In this document: in pieces, positions 1 to 10,851 of the stretch
How positions within the stretch are numbered: position 1 is the stretch's first letter
Layout of the letters: each line of letters begins with the position of its first letter
Source of the DNA: Pogostemon cablin
Taxonomy: Eukaryota; Streptophyta; Magnoliopsida; Lamiales; Lamiaceae
DNA length: 64,000 nt
Assembly (NCBI GenBank): GCA_023678885.1
Contig: CM042985.1
Location: 17,276,465-17,340,464, forward strand
Reading direction: 5' to 3'
Notes under the pieces: generated by a model
The model's input: only the letters and a program-made list of their open reading frames with translations
Database searches by the model: none
Told to the model about the DNA's origin: nothing
Translations under genes and position numbers: made by a program

Positions 1-1010
1 TGGGTAAAGAAGGGTTTATAAGATTCCTAACTATGTGACTAGAAGAATCAGTAAAGTGCGCCTGGGCTCTCAGACGAAGTCAAGAAGGAGATCATGGAAG
101 GAAAAGATCCCAGTTATATTATTGATCGCATGGCCAAGATTTCAAGATCCACTTAATCGGAGTAGGTTACTTCGAAGGAATGGAAGAAGAAAAGAAGAAG
201 TATATGAATGCCCTATACAGCCTGGAACTACTTGACATCTGTCATGTAGACGAGTATATCAAACTCTTCACAGAGTATAGATGGAAGTCAAAGGTTAAAG
301 AGGTGGAAGTATTCCACATATTCTTTGCCAATATTCCAAGCCCATGGAGAGAAATGTTGATCAAAGAATATGAATCATGCGAGCTGGATTCAATAGCAAG
401 GAGGATGTCCTTCCTCAAAGCCAAGATTGCGGAGTGGTGTCATCAAGCATCACTACACAAAAACTACAAGAGACTAAGTGGAATCAACAAGACAATCCCC
501 CTTATGCTGCAAAAGCAACGATCTTCCAACCATCATTGGAAGAAATCCGAAGAAACAGAAAAGGATGAAAAAAAGTCATCCTTACACTCAAAGAAGCTTA
601 GGATGGAGGTCCAGATGGCCAAGATCCTTTTGGTCCAAACAAAAGGCCCGAAGCTATAAATCAGGGTAAAGGTCTGGGCCATCAAGATGAAGTTCAAGAA
701 GTCAAGCCTTATCCTCAATATTAATCCAGAGGAGTACAAAAAGAACTCCCACATGAAAAATATTCCGAAGAGCACCCACACGAGCCAATGAAAGATTCAA
801 GGATTGCAACTGCAATACGTGTGGAGCTAGAGGGCATATCTCACCTGATTGCCCAGAGAACCAGAAGATGGGAGGAAGTTGTTTACTTTCAAGATTTGGT
901 ACAGGTATATCAGTTTGAAGATACCCTCAGACGAGAGCATCTATGAAGAAGAATTTTTCAGTCAAGATGAATCTTCCGAAGATATGAGTCAGAGTTAAAA
1001 AGAAAGCTTC
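1..1010 (+). pseudogene. EPRV capsid-like region with zinc knuckle (broken)
   Basis: Remnant of the capsid-like part of a caulimovirid polyprotein. The longest open piece (180-659) is lysine/glutamate rich and helical in character. Positions 811-852 encode a CCHC zinc knuckle with spacing CX2CX4HX4C (CNTCGARGHISPDC), the nucleic-acid-binding knuckle found in pararetrovirus capsid proteins and retroelement Gag. Stops and frame changes separate the pieces, and the 5' part lies outside the window. A movement-protein remnant follows on the same strand, which favours a pararetrovirus over an LTR element. The assignment of the helical part to capsid rests on position only. Confidence 0.6.
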
Positions 1011-1019
1011 AGGTAAGAG

Positions 1020-1709
1020 ATGCAAGAAGATATGTCTAGATTCTTTTTCCAAACATCAATTTCTCATAAAGCCCTTATAAGTATAATGAAGGAGGATCCA
1101 AGTCTCAATCTATACGATGGATTCACCGTAGGAAGATCGAAGCGAATTCTCAGTTTCAAAAAGAGAAAACACAACATCATATCTAAGGTGATCGAATGGG
1201 AGATTGCCATCCTTATGGAGTTCATGGGGAATATGATGGAAATGCAACTAGTTCCTGATGAAGAAATCAAGAGGGAACTAAGTAAGCTCTAGAAAGAGGT
1301 AGCTAAGACCATGTCTTGGATCCATATCGGAGCCATTCGGATCCTCATCAAAGCAATATTCAAAGAAGGTATTGATATACCAATCGATATTGTTATCTTT
1401 GATAAAAGGATTAAGAATACAAGGGAGGCATGCCTAGGAGGACTCTCAGGAAACATGTATGCAGGAAAAGTGGCATCCTACATTTAACCAATGATCGCGT
1501 ATAATTTGGCAGACCGCGATTTTAATAGGGCACTAACCCTTCATCAAGATTTCAAGAATAAAGATTTGACAAAAGAAGGGAATAGTCCTTACTCCATCAC
1601 ATACAGTATCTCATATGCTATATCCAATACCCATCAATCGAATCTATTCCAAATGAAGGAGTATATTGAGATATCAGAAGTGTTCGAGAGAGTTGCATGC
1701 ACAATTAGG
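1020..1709 (+). pseudogene. EPRV movement protein remnant (30K superfamily)
   Basis: Caulimovirid cell-to-cell movement protein remnant, which in viruses helps genomes pass plasmodesmata. The 30K-type core starts near 1310 with MSWIHIGAI, followed by FKEGIDIPID and then YSITYSISYA about 100 residues on. These match the conserved LGAI..., F+EGID and P(F/Y)SITY...YALSN(S/T)H blocks of petuvirus/florendovirus movement proteins. In-frame stops lie near 1290 and 1485. The sequence ends at 1709, where the Athila LTR begins. The last 109 bp (1601-1709) occur again at 18000-18108, where the EPRV resumes. Inactive. Confidence 0.75.
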
Positions 1710-1894
1710 TGATGAGTGTGTAAATTCACTAGTTTTGAGTCCGGATTTGTGTACTTGTGGGGTAATTAATGGTTGTAATTCGATGTGAATTGGTATACTT
1801 AGAGGAAAGTTACAAATCGGGAGTTTACAAGGCTATTTGAGTGGATTTTTGATGAAAAACGAGTTGGAAGTGATCGGATCTGGAAAGAGGAAGA

Positions 1895-2197
1895 AACAAG
1901 GGTGGATTCGACCACGTTGGGGTTGGATTCGACCAAGAGGAATGAAGTTCGATCAGCAACTCTGGTCAAACGGAGATTGGAAAAATGCGGTTCGACCACG
2001 ATAGCCGAGTTTGACCAAACCACTTGGTCGAACCATGGTCGAACTCAAAGCCTAAACAGAAGCAGTTCAGGTTCGACTAGGAAATGTCCAGTTCGACCAA
2101 CGCTCTGGTCAATTCTTGAGTCAGAGGCTAAGTTACAGACGGATTCGACCAGCATGGAAGAGTTCGACCAACTTTCTTGGTCGAATTGTCATTCGGA
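1895..2197 (+). repeat. Self-complementary TTCGACCA/TGGTCGAA array in LTR U3
   Basis: At least six exact TTCGACCA and three exact TGGTCGAA copies plus several one-base variants in about 300 bp. The two words are reverse complements. Spacing is irregular, and copies in opposite orientation often lie 10-20 bp apart. The array ends about 85 bp upstream of the TATA box. Confidence 0.9.
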
Positions 2198-2282
2198 AAC
2201 TTACCAAATTTATATTTTTACACCATCAGTGCGTGTGTTCGCTTAAAAAGCCCATTCAAGGCCTGTAAGGAGAGTTTACAAG

Positions 2283-2290
2283 TATAAAAG
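2283..2290 (+). promoter_or_regulatory. LTR TATA box of Athila A
   Basis: TATAAAAG in the middle of the LTR. The same box, with similar flanks, is at 43742-43749 in the solo LTR and inverted at 47199-47208 and 14781-14788 in the D and B LTRs. Likely RNA polymerase II promoter of the genomic transcript. Confidence 0.65.
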
Positions 2291-3295
2291 AAGAGCTTCC
2301 GTAGGAGTAAAAGAGGAGATCAAGCATTCATCATCCATCCTTCACCAAATGCTACCATCATCCGAAGGAGTCGTGAGGAGAGGTTCGTCTGGCGAGTCAA
2401 GTAAGATCATACCAACTAGCCATGATTGTTTCTAGATCAATCATGGGTTAGAACCACTCCGGTAGTTATAGGATTATGAAAGTTTTATGAGTTAATTGAA
2501 TTTCCATGTGTAAACTCCGTACAACACTACTTGTGGTTTATTCTATATAAGATTGTGCCTTTTTAATTCATACTCACGATCGTTTTTTGCATCTTTAACT
2601 GTTATGTGAAGTCTGAATACATCTCTTGGTTATTGATTGAGAGCGTTCACAGCTGAGCAAGATTGTATGTTATAATTCTAAGTGAAGGAATTCTGATATC
2701 TTATTAGAACTATCTTATATGAATACTTGCTAATTGAATCATATTCGGGTTAATAAGTTGGATAAAGAGTATAACTTTATTGTACCTGAAAAAGGAGATC
2801 AAATCAGGTTAGAGTACTAAGTGCTCGGGAAATAATTGATTATGATAGCACCTAGAAAGGGGGGTGAAGTATACGTCTTGCTCCGTGAATATTCACACGT
2901 GTCATATGCTTGCTTACTTGTATCTATAGAGTATGCTTGCATGGTTTAGTGATGCGTACATATATCACAAGGCAGAATCAGACATCAACACATGGAAAGG
3001 AAATTAATAAATAAAACTGGATTACCTGAAGAACTACTCTATTACTTACTTGATCACCACCAAAATATCTCTATTGCTTGCTTAATTACTTTGTTATTTC
3101 AATTTATGTTATTTAGTTTCATAATCAAACCAACTCAAATTTACCAACATAATATTAGTTAATTAGAATATAATTGAATTGATACTATTCCATCTCTTAG
3201 GTACGATAAACACTTGGTCACCTATCGCAACTACAATTGATATCCTTATACTTGAGGATTGATTTTGTGTGCTGAGAAAATGCTCATCAAGTTCT

Positions 3296-3313
3296 TGGCA
3301 CCGTTTCTGGGAA
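3296..3313 (+). other. Primer binding site of Athila A
   Basis: TGGCACCGTTTCTGGGAA begins six bases after the LTR end. It resembles the TGGCGCCGTTGCCGGGGA-type site, usually described as tRNA-Asp-like, of Athila-type elements. A less decayed version follows the LTR of element E. Confidence 0.65.
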
Positions 3314-3399
3314 TGAAATTAAATATCTTTAGACTATTTCTAATTTAATTGAGATTATTATTCTTGTTTTTGGTTTCTAATACTTATTTTCTTAGGTGT

Positions 3400-5441
3400 A
3401 TGCTCACAAGATCAAAGAAAGGTGAATTAGAGCCATATAATCCAGAGATCGGAGCATCGTCGAGGAAGAAAAAGAAGAAGAATAAGAACAAGAAAGTAGA
3501 ACTAACTAAAGCTCTGAATTTAGGAGTTGAAGTTGACATGCTGATTCTGCAAACGATTGAAGTTGCAACCAAAGTTAATTTGGACGTAGAAGCAATCAAC
3601 AAGGCAGCGGATCCAAACACACTTGCCATCTGGGACGTCTTTAAGAACAATGGAATAGGCAATGCTGGATTGTTAGGAGAGAGAGGGGCCAATTTTTGAT
3701 CTACACCCTGCTTTTATCACCATGATTGAAAGGAGTCCCTTCTCTGGGGGAACATTCAAAGATCCTCAGCAACATCTGAATAAGTTCCTTGGGTATACAA
3801 TACACAAAAAGATGCAGGAGCTCATGAGGATGCGAGGAAGTTCATATTGTTCAAGTTCTCGCTGAATGAAAAAGTGAGAGATTGGTACGATAATCTTGAT
3901 TCTGCTGAATGTGATACATGGGAAAAGTTGAAAGTGAAATTCTTGGAGCGATACATGCCACCTTCAAAGGTGTTCAAGATGAAGCAATAAATCAATCAAT
4001 TTTCTATCCATGGCAATGAGAAGTTTCATGAAGCTTGGGACAGGTTCAAGGACATGCTTCGGAAGTGTCCTCGGCATGGGCTCTCTAAAGCTCAAAATAT
4101 CAGTATTTTCTATAATGGGTTGGACTGCGATTCTCGGGTTTTACTTGATGCTTCTTCTAATGGAGCAATGCTTACTAAGTTACCCAATGAGGCCGAGAAG
4201 CTTTTTGAAGATATTTAGATGAATTCAAGAGATTGGCCGACTGATAGAGTGAGAGGCACTTATGTCCTTGGTAAAGTAGCACATGTTGAGCATACGATGG
4301 TAAAGTTGGGGAGAGATGATGAGATCGTCTCTAGCTTGAGTAACATTAGCAAGCTACTAGAATCTCAGTATCTCAGAGAGTACCAATAATGCAGCAGGGT
4401 GGTGGCTTTGAAGGAGCGAGCCAAGAGGGGATCGAGGAGGCAAATTACGCCATGGGTCAGAGTATTCAAGGAACTAGGTACCCAAATCAAGGAAATCAAA
4501 ACTATCAAGGGAACTACAACAATCATGGTCCCCCGAGTGGTTATCAACAACCAAGAAGGCCAGAGTTTTCATGGAGCAATCCGAATAATGCGATGCAACC
4601 TCCTATCGGCGTTGATCCGGGAGCTAAAGTGGAAGTAGGGAAGCTTGGTTTTGAGGATACTGTGAACAGGTACATGGCGAGGAATGATGCAAGAGTAGAC
4701 CGTCTTGAGGCCAAGCTAGAGAAGAAGATTGATGACCATTATAAAGATTTATCTACACAAGTAAAGGACTTTACTTTGTTAATGGGGGAGATGGCTGGTA
4801 ATGTGAACAAATTAACTCAAACTATAGAGAAAGAAAAGCTTCCATCTCAAAGTATTGAGAATCCAAAGTCTTGTCACGCCATTACATTGAGGTCTGGAAT
4901 GCAGTATGAGGGACCAATGAAGCCGGAATTGAAGTTTGAAGTGTCAGGAGCCCAATTCGACCCTAATTCGACCAGACATGCAGGTCAAACTCAACAGGAG
5001 AGGTCGAACTCGGCACCTGGGCGACGTCCAAAGGAGTCGGAAGGCCAGTTCGACCAAAGCCTCTGGTCGAACCAAAGTCGAACTCCATTGTCCAGAGCAC
5101 TTTAGTTTGTCTGATGCCCGATTCGACCACGATCGCTTGGATTCAACCAAACCAGTTGGTCGAACTGTGGTTGAATCTGACTATAAGGAGAAGAATGGAC
5201 TTTCAGATGTCCAGTTCGACCATTACTCATCGAGTTTGACCACCTACCCAGGTTGAACTCAGGTCGAACTCTCCTGTTCTGCGTCGTTTCCTACGTCGAA
5301 TGCTTCGCATGATGTTAAAACTACTCTAGTGTCTTCTAAAGAGCAGAGTACTGAGATTATAACAGAGAAGAAGTGGGAAAGAGCTAAGAGATTGAGATAC
5401 GAAAAGGATAAAGCGAAGAAGGCTGAACGTGATAAATGAGG
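3400..5441 (+). pseudogene. gag: Athila gag (broken)
   Basis: Structural Gag remnant. It starts MLTRSKKGELEP; an upstream in-frame Met at 3349 is less likely. The capsid-like part reads, in shifted frames, FSLNEKVRDWYDNL, WEKLKVKFLERYMPP and later AITLRSG, all typical Athila Gag signatures. A frameshift near 3690 and another near 3800, stops near 3990 and 4218, and a frame change near 4389 break it. 4389-5105 is the longest open piece, with Gln/Asn-rich repeats, then a helical stretch. The C-terminal part (near 5330-5438) has KKWERAKRLR, and the same segment is kept in B at 17653-17904. Confidence 0.8.
4955..5276 (+). repeat. TTCGACCA/TGGTCGAA array within gag 3' part
   Basis: Same motif pair as in the LTR, here translated as FDQ/VEP-like junk between AITLRSG and the C-terminal KKWERAKRLR segment. 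The B copy retains it at 17812-17998. It lies at the gag-protease boundary. Confidence 0.85.
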
Positions 5442-5571
5442 GATTTCCAAAATAAAGATACCTCCGCCCTTTCCTCTCAAGCTAGTTAAGAAGAGATTGG
5501 AAGAGTAGTTCAAGAAGTTTATAGAAATCATAAACAAGATAAGCTAGAACATTCATTTTTCTGAAGCTATA

Positions 5572-6704
5572 TTGGAGATGTCGTATTATGCCCGCATTCT
5601 GAAGGATTTTCTTTTAAAGAAGAGAAGCTTGAACGGAGTTGAGATGGTGAATTTGTTTGAGAACTGCAGCTCGATCATTCAGAGGAAGCTGTCAGCTTAC
5701 CTTAAGGATCTGGGAAGCTTCATAATCTTATGTGAAATTGGAAAGAGGCCAGCACGTCGAGCCTTGTGTGATCTTGGGGTAAGCATCAACTTGATACCTT
5801 TGTCCACCTTTCAAAGGCTTGGTTTGGGGAGTTAACTCCCATGACAGTAGCTCTACAACTAGCGGATAGTTCTATGTTTTTTTTGAAGGGTATGATCGAA
5901 GACGTTCTTGTCAAAGTAGAGTAGCTAGTCTTTCCTGTGGATTTTCTGGTGCTGGAGATGGAAGATGACAAGGATAATGTCCCTCTTATTTTAGGGAGAC
6001 CTTTCCTTGCTATTGCAGGAGCCATGATAGATGTGCAGAAGGGTGAGTTGAGGCTAAGGATAGATAAAGAAGAGGTTTTATTTTACCTTGACAAAGCAAT
6101 GAAGATACCAATGGAGATGCAATGTCATAATATTTATGTAGTGGAGGAGATTGTGAATGAAGACATGTTTTTGATTCTGTCGAAGGATCCTCTAGAGATA
6201 TGTTTGGCTAAGTTTCTTACTTTTCCCACTACGGAGCTAGATGATCCCTCCAACGAGGTATGTATTGAATTTCTTGAAAACTTACTTACTTTGGGTGATG
6301 ACAGGTATGAGTCGACAAGGACCAAGATTGAAGAGGTTAAGTGTACTAAGAAGTACTTGCCATTGGATAGAGAGATGGCACCTCTAGAAGTGAAGAAAGA
6401 GGAGTTGAAATTGCTACCGGAGCACTTGAAGTATGCCTACCTAGGTGGCAATGAAAAATATCCGGTAATTATATCTTCTTCCCTTGATGATGATCAACTT
6501 GAGGAATTATTGGATGTTCTTAGAAAGTATAAATCTCCGATTGGTTGGTCTCTTGATGATTTAAAGGGTATTAGTCCTACTTATTGCATGCATATAATAA
6601 GGTTGTTAGATGAGGTCAAGAGTAGCATTCAGAATCAGTGGAGGGTGAATCCCGCTATTCAAGAAGTGATTAGGAAGCAAATCCTAACGTGGCTAGATAC
6701 ATGA
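5572..6704 (+). pseudogene. pol: Athila protease and linker to RT (broken)
   Basis: Retroviral-type aspartic protease that would process Gag-Pol. The flap-side start NCSSIIQRKL is followed by the active site CDLGVSINLIPLS, with the DLG triad usual in Athila. A stop lies at 5833, a frame change follows, then FPVDFLVLEMEDD and LILGRPFL near 5940-6010. The downstream linker (about 6420-6600) carries LKYAYLGGNEKYPVIISS and IGWSLDDLKGISP, which precede RT in Athila Pol. Open piece 5937-6704 is the best-preserved part. Homologues: D at 53642-54714 and C at 42000-42341. Confidence 0.8.
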
Positions 6705-6769
6705 ATTATTTATCCTATTAGTGATAGTCCCCATGTGAGTCCATTGCATGTTGTTGCTAAAAAGGGGGT

Positions 6770-7948
6770 GTGACTATAGTGAAAGCCAAAGATGGTGAGA
6801 CTTTAGCCGCTAGGATTCCTACGGGATGTCGAATATGTACGGATTACAGAAAACTAAATGAAAATACATTCAAAGACCATTTTTCCCTTCCTTTCATGGA
6901 TCAAATGCTTGATCATCTTGCAGGGTATGAGTTTTATTATTTCTTGGATGGGTACTCGAGTTATAACCAAATTATGATTGCACTTGAAGATCAAGAAAAG
7001 ACTACTTTTACTTACCCTTATAGAACTTTTGCTTTTAGAAAGATGCCTTCTGGATTATGTAATGCGTCTGCTACATTTCAGCGATGCATGATGGCCATAT
7101 TTGATGGGTTGATAGAAAAGATCATGAAGGTGTTTATGGATGATTTTTCTGTATTTGATTCCTCTTTTGATATTTGTTTATCTAACCTTTCTACTATTTT
7201 GAAGAGATGCCAAGATACTAATCTTGTCTTGAATTAGGAGAAGTGTCACTTCATGGTAAGAGATGGAATTGTTCTTGGTCATCATATTTCGGCCAAGGGA
7301 TTGTAGGTGGATAGAGTTAAGGTGGTGGCAATTGAGAAGCTTCCACTACCTACGAATGAAAGAGGAGTGCGGCAATTTCCTTGGACACGCTGGTTTTTAT
7401 AGAAGATCATAAAGGACTTCTCGAAATACTCCAAGACCTTATCTCATTTGCTTGAAAAGGAAGTTCCTTTTGGTTTTGATGAAGAATGTCTAACAGCTTT
7501 TCAGGTTTTGAAGGAGGCGCTTATTATTGCACCCATCTTGATCACACCGGATTGGACTCAGCCGTTTGTACTTATATGTGATGCAAGTGATTTAGCACTT
7601 AAAGCGGTGCTTGGGCAGTTGAGGAAAAAGAAATTCTGCGCCATTTACTCTGCAAGTAAAACTTTTGATGCTGCACAAAAGAACTACACGGTGACTGAAA
7701 CTGAGTTTCTTGCTCTGGTGTATGCATTCAACAAGTTTCGACAGTATTTGGTTGGGATGAAGACTATAGTGTTACGGATCATTCTGCGATCCAATACTTG
7801 ATGGAGAAGAAAGAAACAAAGCGAAGGATTATTGGATGGATTCTTCTTCTGCAGGAATTTGATATGGAGATCCAAGATAAGAAGGGTACCGAGAATGTTT
7901 TGGCGGATCACCTATCAAGGTTGGAGACAAGGGAGCACTGTGATGATT
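6770..7948 (+). pseudogene. pol: Athila reverse transcriptase and RNase H (broken)
   Basis: RT copies the RNA genome; RNase H removes RNA from the hybrid. RT motifs in order are CTDYRKLNE, FLDGYSSYNQI, FAFRKMPSGLCNA and the catalytic box VFMDDFSVF (about 7132-7150). Stops follow at 7236 and 7303 and a frame shift near 7370. RNase H starts with CDASDLAL (7580) and continues with TETEFLALVYAF. A frameshift near 7770 destroys the following TDHSA-type catalytic block, and the tail resumes at 7798. Inactive. Confidence 0.85.
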
Positions 7949-8109
7949 CTTTCGATTACACTGAAGAGATGTTCCCTGATGAGAAAATAATGGTAGTGCT
8001 TGTTGAAGGAGTTGAAAGAGCATGTGTTGTGGTTGCCCAAGGGATGGATCCTTGGTATGTGGATTACGTAAATTACATTACCATAGGTGAAATTCTGAGA
8101 GATCTCAAC

Positions 8110-9239
8110 CGATATCAACTTGCAAAATTCAAGAGGGATGTTAAGACTTTCATATGGTATGATCCATTTGTTCACAATATATGTACTGATTCCATTATCC
8201 GTAGGTGTATGCCCGAGATGGAGATGGAGAGTGTACTTGATTTTTAACATGCACAACCTAACAGGGGGCACTTTGGAGCTAAAAAAACTGTAGCGAAGGT
8301 ACTTCAATCTGCTCTTTAATGGCCGACCTTGTTTAAAGATTGTGAAACCTATGTAGCGACATGTGATAGATGTCAAAGGATGGGGAACATAAGTCGATGA
8401 GATGAGATGTCACTTCAGCCAAGCATTGTTGTTGAGATCTTTGATGGGTGAAAGCCATTCCCACTAACGTGAACGATTAAAGGACTGTTTTATCTTTCTT
8501 GGAGAAACTTATCTCTTCCCGCTATGGAGTTCCTAGAGTACTAGTAAGCGATGGAGGGTCTCACTTCGTCAATAAACTTCTTGAGAAAGTGCTTAAGGAT
8601 TATGGAGTCAAGCATAGGGTTACTACATCCTATCACCTCAAGCGAATGGGTAAGCTGAAATTTTCAATCGGCAAGTGAAGCAAATCTTGGAGAAGGTAGT
8701 CGGAACCAATAGAAAGGATTGGGCTATGAAGCTTGATGATTTTTTGTGGTGATTCCGGACTGCTTACAAGATGGTATTGGATATGTCATCGTATCAAATC
8801 GTCTCTGGGAAGCCATGCCACTTACCCGTAGAGATTCAGCATAATGCTTTTTGGGCAATGAGGAGTTTGAACTTTTCTTGGAATGATTAAAAGGAATTAA
8901 GGATGACTCATATTAATCAATTGGATGAGTTCAAAAATCGAGGTTACAAGAACTCGGAGATTTATAAGGAGAGAATGAAGAAATGGCATGATTCAAAGAT
9001 CTTATATAAGGAGTTCAAGCAAGGTGATGAGGTATTACTTTTTAACTCTCGTTTGAAAGTTTTCGCAGGAAAATTGAAATCAAAGTAGATGGGGCCGTTC
9101 ATTATCCATAGAGCCTGCGGAGGGGGAGTTTTGAGCTTATGGACAAAGATGGGGACATTATCACAGTGAATGGGCATCGATTGAAGCATTACAAGTCACC
9201 GGATGATGTTTGTGTCGTCTTTGAGGATAGCTTACACTA
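8110..9239 (+). pseudogene. pol: Athila integrase (broken, first catalytic Asp deleted)
   Basis: Integrase inserts the cDNA. The N-terminal zinc finger is recognisable (GHFGAKKT... CDRCQRMGN, 8260-8385). Compared with C (39959-40279 minus), about 115-120 bp are missing at about 8442-8450, including the segment with the first core Asp (DFMGPF). The second Asp region (SDGGSHFVNK, 8545-8575) remains. The C-terminal part has WHDSKILYKEF and, after a stop at 9086, the FIIHRACGG motif. It ends at the stop near 9237. Confidence 0.8.
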
Positions 9240-9410
9240 GATTGGTACCGTCGTGACTCTCCGACGTTAAACATGAGCGCCTGTTAGGGGTTTTCCCTCC
9301 CGTTTTATTGCTTTATTATTTCTTTTGTGTGGGTAAGAAATTTTTATATTCAATGTGCTTAATTATTGGCAATTACATCTCTTTGAAAACTTAGTTTCAC
9401 TATAGTTTCT

Positions 9411-9433
9411 ACTAAGTTTGGGGGGCAAGGGTG
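9411..9433 (+). other. Internal polypurine-tract-like site after pol (A)
   Basis: AAGTTTGGGGGGCAAGGG lies about 175 bp after the pol stop. The 3' PPT next to Athila LTRs has the same core (see 47771-47785 inverted). Equivalent internal copies occur in B, C, D and E. Confidence 0.6.
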
Positions 9434-9737
9434 TGATGTACTTACCTCATTAAAGCGCTGAGAGTATAATATTTTCTTAGTAACGTTTGTTAGGGGAGTT
9501 GATTTTTTGCGGCATATCAAAACTTTCATCGGTTGTGGTGTGTTAATTTTTTATAATTTGCCTAATGTTTTGTGGTGTTTGGTGTTGTTTTCGAGTATTA
9601 TATGTGGAGTTACTTATGGATGTCAAGTTTAAGATTGATTCTCGAGCTAGTTTTGATCTATTTTGGTACCTAATGTTCGTTTTAGAGCTTAAACTGTGCA
9701 GGAGATGAAGAAAATTCAAGTTTGGAGCATCTGGAGG

Positions 9738-10095
9738 TGAGTTCGACCACACATGCAGGTCGAACTGAGGATCAGAGAATTTGCTACAGGTCGATTCGAC
9801 CAAGAAGAGAAGAGTTCGACCAGGTGTTCCACCAAAGGGGCAAGTCGAACTGGAAATTAGAGAGTTGTACAGATGGGTTCGACCAAAACATGATAGGTTC
9901 GACCAAGTGGCTTGATCGAATCGAAGTCGAATGGCAAACCTGAAAGCTTTGAACAGTCGAGTTCAACCACAACTAAAGAGTTCGACCAAAGCACTTGGTC
10001 GAACGGTGATCGAATCGCGATGAGGTTGTCCAGTAGGGTAGTTCGACCAAGGATTCAACCATGTCAATCCAATTTGACCTCTCGGATTGGTCGAA
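9738..10095 (+). repeat. TTCGACCA/TGGTCGAA array between pol and env-like ORF
   Basis: Third array in A, roughly a dozen motif copies in both orientations over about 360 bp. Equivalent arrays are at 51215-51482 in D and 38470-38880 in C. Confidence 0.85.
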
Positions 10096-10851
10096 TCGAG
10101 TCCAGGTAAATTGATTTCAACCCCAATTTTCATATTCATTCGAGAACTTCACACACCACCTCCACTCGAATTCATCCCAAATCAAAATCCCTGCATTCTG
10201 AACTCCAAATTAGTGGATTTCGATCAGTTCTAACCACAATCCAGACACATTCTGCTCGATTTATCGCGTTTTTGAAGCAATCTAGTTGTAAAACTAGGGT
10301 TCGTCGTGATTTTTGTAGAATTATCACATTCATGTATTCTAAGCCATGACTGGTCCAAAATGTATGTTTTCTCAACCCTATTTCCCTAGGATTGAAGTTC
10401 TAATCGTCGATTATAAGCGGGTATGTTGATTAAACTAAGTTTTCTAAGGATTCATGATGTGGTTTGGAATTTTTGGTGCATAATTTCGAATGAATTGTTG
10501 TTGGGTTTGATTTTGATTGATTGAATTGAATTGAACCATGTTAATTATATGAAGTTTGAGGAATGTGAGTAGTTTGGGATGAAGCATGTTGAATTGCTAG
10601 AAAAGTGTTTGAGTTTGAGTAGTTTTCATGATTGGATTGCTTGAATTTGAATAGTAATGCATGCTTGTGCTTGGTTAAATCGTTTGTTGATCGTATTCGT
10701 GATTGGAATGAGGGTGAATTAGCATGTGAATTGAATTGATGGATCGTTAGGATGGAGCATGCTTGTTTGGTTCGACTATGCATTGAAAAACTTGAATTCT
10801 TGAGTAGAGTTAAATGCATTAGTTTGGTTTGTATTGCAGTATTGTTTTCAG
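10096..10851 (+). other. Spacer before env-like ORF, with splice acceptor candidate
   Basis: AT-rich noncoding DNA without a convincing ORF. It ends in a pyrimidine-containing stretch and TATTGTTTTCAG (AG at 10850-10851) directly before GAAAAGAAAGGA. Copy D has TTTTGTAG before the same purine block at 50433-50434 (minus), so the acceptor position is shared. Confidence 0.45.

Larger units (their letters stand above)
1710..3289 (+). repeat. 5' LTR of Athila A
   Basis: LTR of about 1580 bp with inverted ends TGATGAG...CTCATCA. Homologous LTRs are at 43178-44765 (plus) and 46101-47770 (minus). It holds a TTCGACCA array, a TATA box downstream of it, and a U5-like end followed by a PBS. The EPRV movement protein is interrupted at its left edge. 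Confidence 0.85.

Noticed and set aside
1895..2197. CRISPR-like array of short repeats
   Set aside because: Spacing is irregular, both orientations mix, the unit is 8-10 bp and it sits in a plant LTR next to a TATA box.
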